DNA of 64,000 nucleotides, taken from NCBI GenBank assembly GCA_963575745.1, contig CAUYUJ010005614.1, positions 289,363-353,362 of the forward strand, written 5' to 3'. The first letter of the stretch is position 1. Every line of letters starts with the position of its first letter. This document shows positions 63,250 to 64,000 of the stretch, in pieces. Under the pieces are notes generated by a model, which ran no database searches, had not been told where the DNA came from, and was given only the letters and a program-made list of their open reading frames with translations. This DNA comes from Prorocentrum cordatum. Its lineage: Eukaryota; Sar; Dinophyceae; Prorocentrales; Prorocentraceae. The position numbers and the translations under genes were made by a program.

Positions 63250-64000
63250 CTCCATATTCTGCACCGGCGGCGACGTGCAACACCTCGTGCGCAGCGGCAT
63301 GTACTTCGATCCGATGTCGCGCGTCAGCAAGCTCAATTCGAGAAAGACAATCCGATCTACGACGGCAATCCAGCATAATTCGAGAAGTACCAGAAACGGG
63401 CCCGTGACGCCTTCTAAGGACGCATGGGAGAGGAGAAGCAAGTCGAGACACCCATCAACCTACGGAACGGTCACTAAGGCACGGCCTATGACGCGATCAG
63501 GTCCGCGGCCCACCTTCAGCTGCTCACGTACACGGAGGAGGTCGTCGGATGGAGAGAGGCAGCACACCTAGAAGAAGGCGACCACCGAGGACCGAGGTCC
63601 TAGAGCTGCTGCTCAGTACTCTAGGTGAGTCCGTGCTGAAGGAGAGACCCGTGCGCGCGGCAGATTGTTTGATGGTGCGCTCTACGACAAGACGGTCTGG
63701 AGAGGTCGCCTGGCGAAAGAAAGCATGCAAGAGTACATCACTCGACGCTCGAAGGCGTTCGACGACCTGAAGAGGGTAAGCCAAGAGACGAACATCTCGA
63801 ACGACCTGCAAGCCCACCTGCTGCTGAAGCTCTGCAGGCTCGAGAAGTCGGACCACGCAAGCATCATCAGAAGCGCTGGCAACAAGTACGACAAGAAAGT
63901 GTTCGGCAAGGCCCTTCGTATGCGGCACCCCAACATTCACGAGCACAAGTGGAAAGGCAAGAACGACTGGCGACCTGATCCCCGACCACAGCGGTTCAAC
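63250..64000 (+). pseudogene. Copia gag-like region running off the window
   Basis: From about 63677 a plus frame is open to the window end: ALYDKTVWRGRLAKESMQEY, then ITRRSKAFDDLKRV, TNISNDLQAHLLLKLCRLEK, SDHASIIRSAGNKYDKKVF and GKALRMRHPNIHEH. The pattern (SxQEYxxRR, helix, LPDxLQAxLLLxxxxLxxxD, GNxxDxxxxxKAL) is that of dinoflagellate copia gag. Upstream bits in other frames (TEVLELLLSTLGESVLKERP at about 63590-63650) fit the preceding helix, so at least one frameshift is present. The rest of the element would lie to the right. Confidence 0.5.

Overview
The window looks like nuclear DNA of a dinoflagellate. The evidence is: a complete 22-nt dinoflagellate trans-splicing leader (SL) at 41353-41374 and a one-mismatch relic at 6304-6324; polyproteins of the Ty1/copia type and LINE reverse transcriptases of the kinds common in dinoflagellate genomes; high GC; and kilobases of micro- and minisatellite. 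The GC level fits a Prorocentrum-like genome better than Symbiodiniaceae, but that is inference. I recognise no conventional host gene, rRNA or tRNA. A run of exactly 100 N (41401-41500) marks a scaffold join inside a TCC microsatellite.

Layout. 1-5654 (-): decayed Ty1/copia-type element (gag, CCHC knuckle, protease, a PxCQxFS-bearing middle module, integrase) cut by the window edge, with SL relics just upstream. 6813-9189 and 11150-15030: two composite fold-back blocks made of inverted flanks around tandem arrays. 9190-11142: degenerate low-complexity arrays. 17100-21190: a 111-bp satellite whose + frame reads as a 37-residue His/Asp/Glu-rich repeat, split by a 1.04-kb inverted-repeat insertion that itself carries a 163-bp MITE with a 5-bp target duplication. 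21.2-28.9 kb: microsatellites and unrecognised spacer. 28930-34390: two decayed minus-strand reverse transcriptases with a copia-like gag on the + strand between them.

35442-41373 (-): the centrepiece, an apparently intact LINE. It has an SL as its 5' end, ORF1 (358 aa, zinc ribbon and coiled coil) and an overlapping ORF2 (1580 aa: APE endonuclease, reverse transcriptase, zinc motif, RNase H, C-terminal zinc motif), and lies between TCC-type microsatellites. 41.5-47.5 kb: tandem repeats, an 8-bp CTATAGCC satellite and a LINE C-terminal remnant. 47.7-55.0 kb (+): unrecognised open frames with internal duplications, grading into a 21-bp array that encodes a DHQLSYE-like heptad. 57885-61930 (-): another decayed LINE. 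63250-64000 (+): copia-like gag running out of the window.

Functionally this is a retrotransposon graveyard with one probable live resident. The LINE ORFs would make an RNA-binding protein and an endonuclease/RT/RNase H that copies the trans-spliced transcript back into DNA, which would explain why the SL forms the 5' edge of the element. Everything else is tandem repeat, fold-back DNA or spacer.
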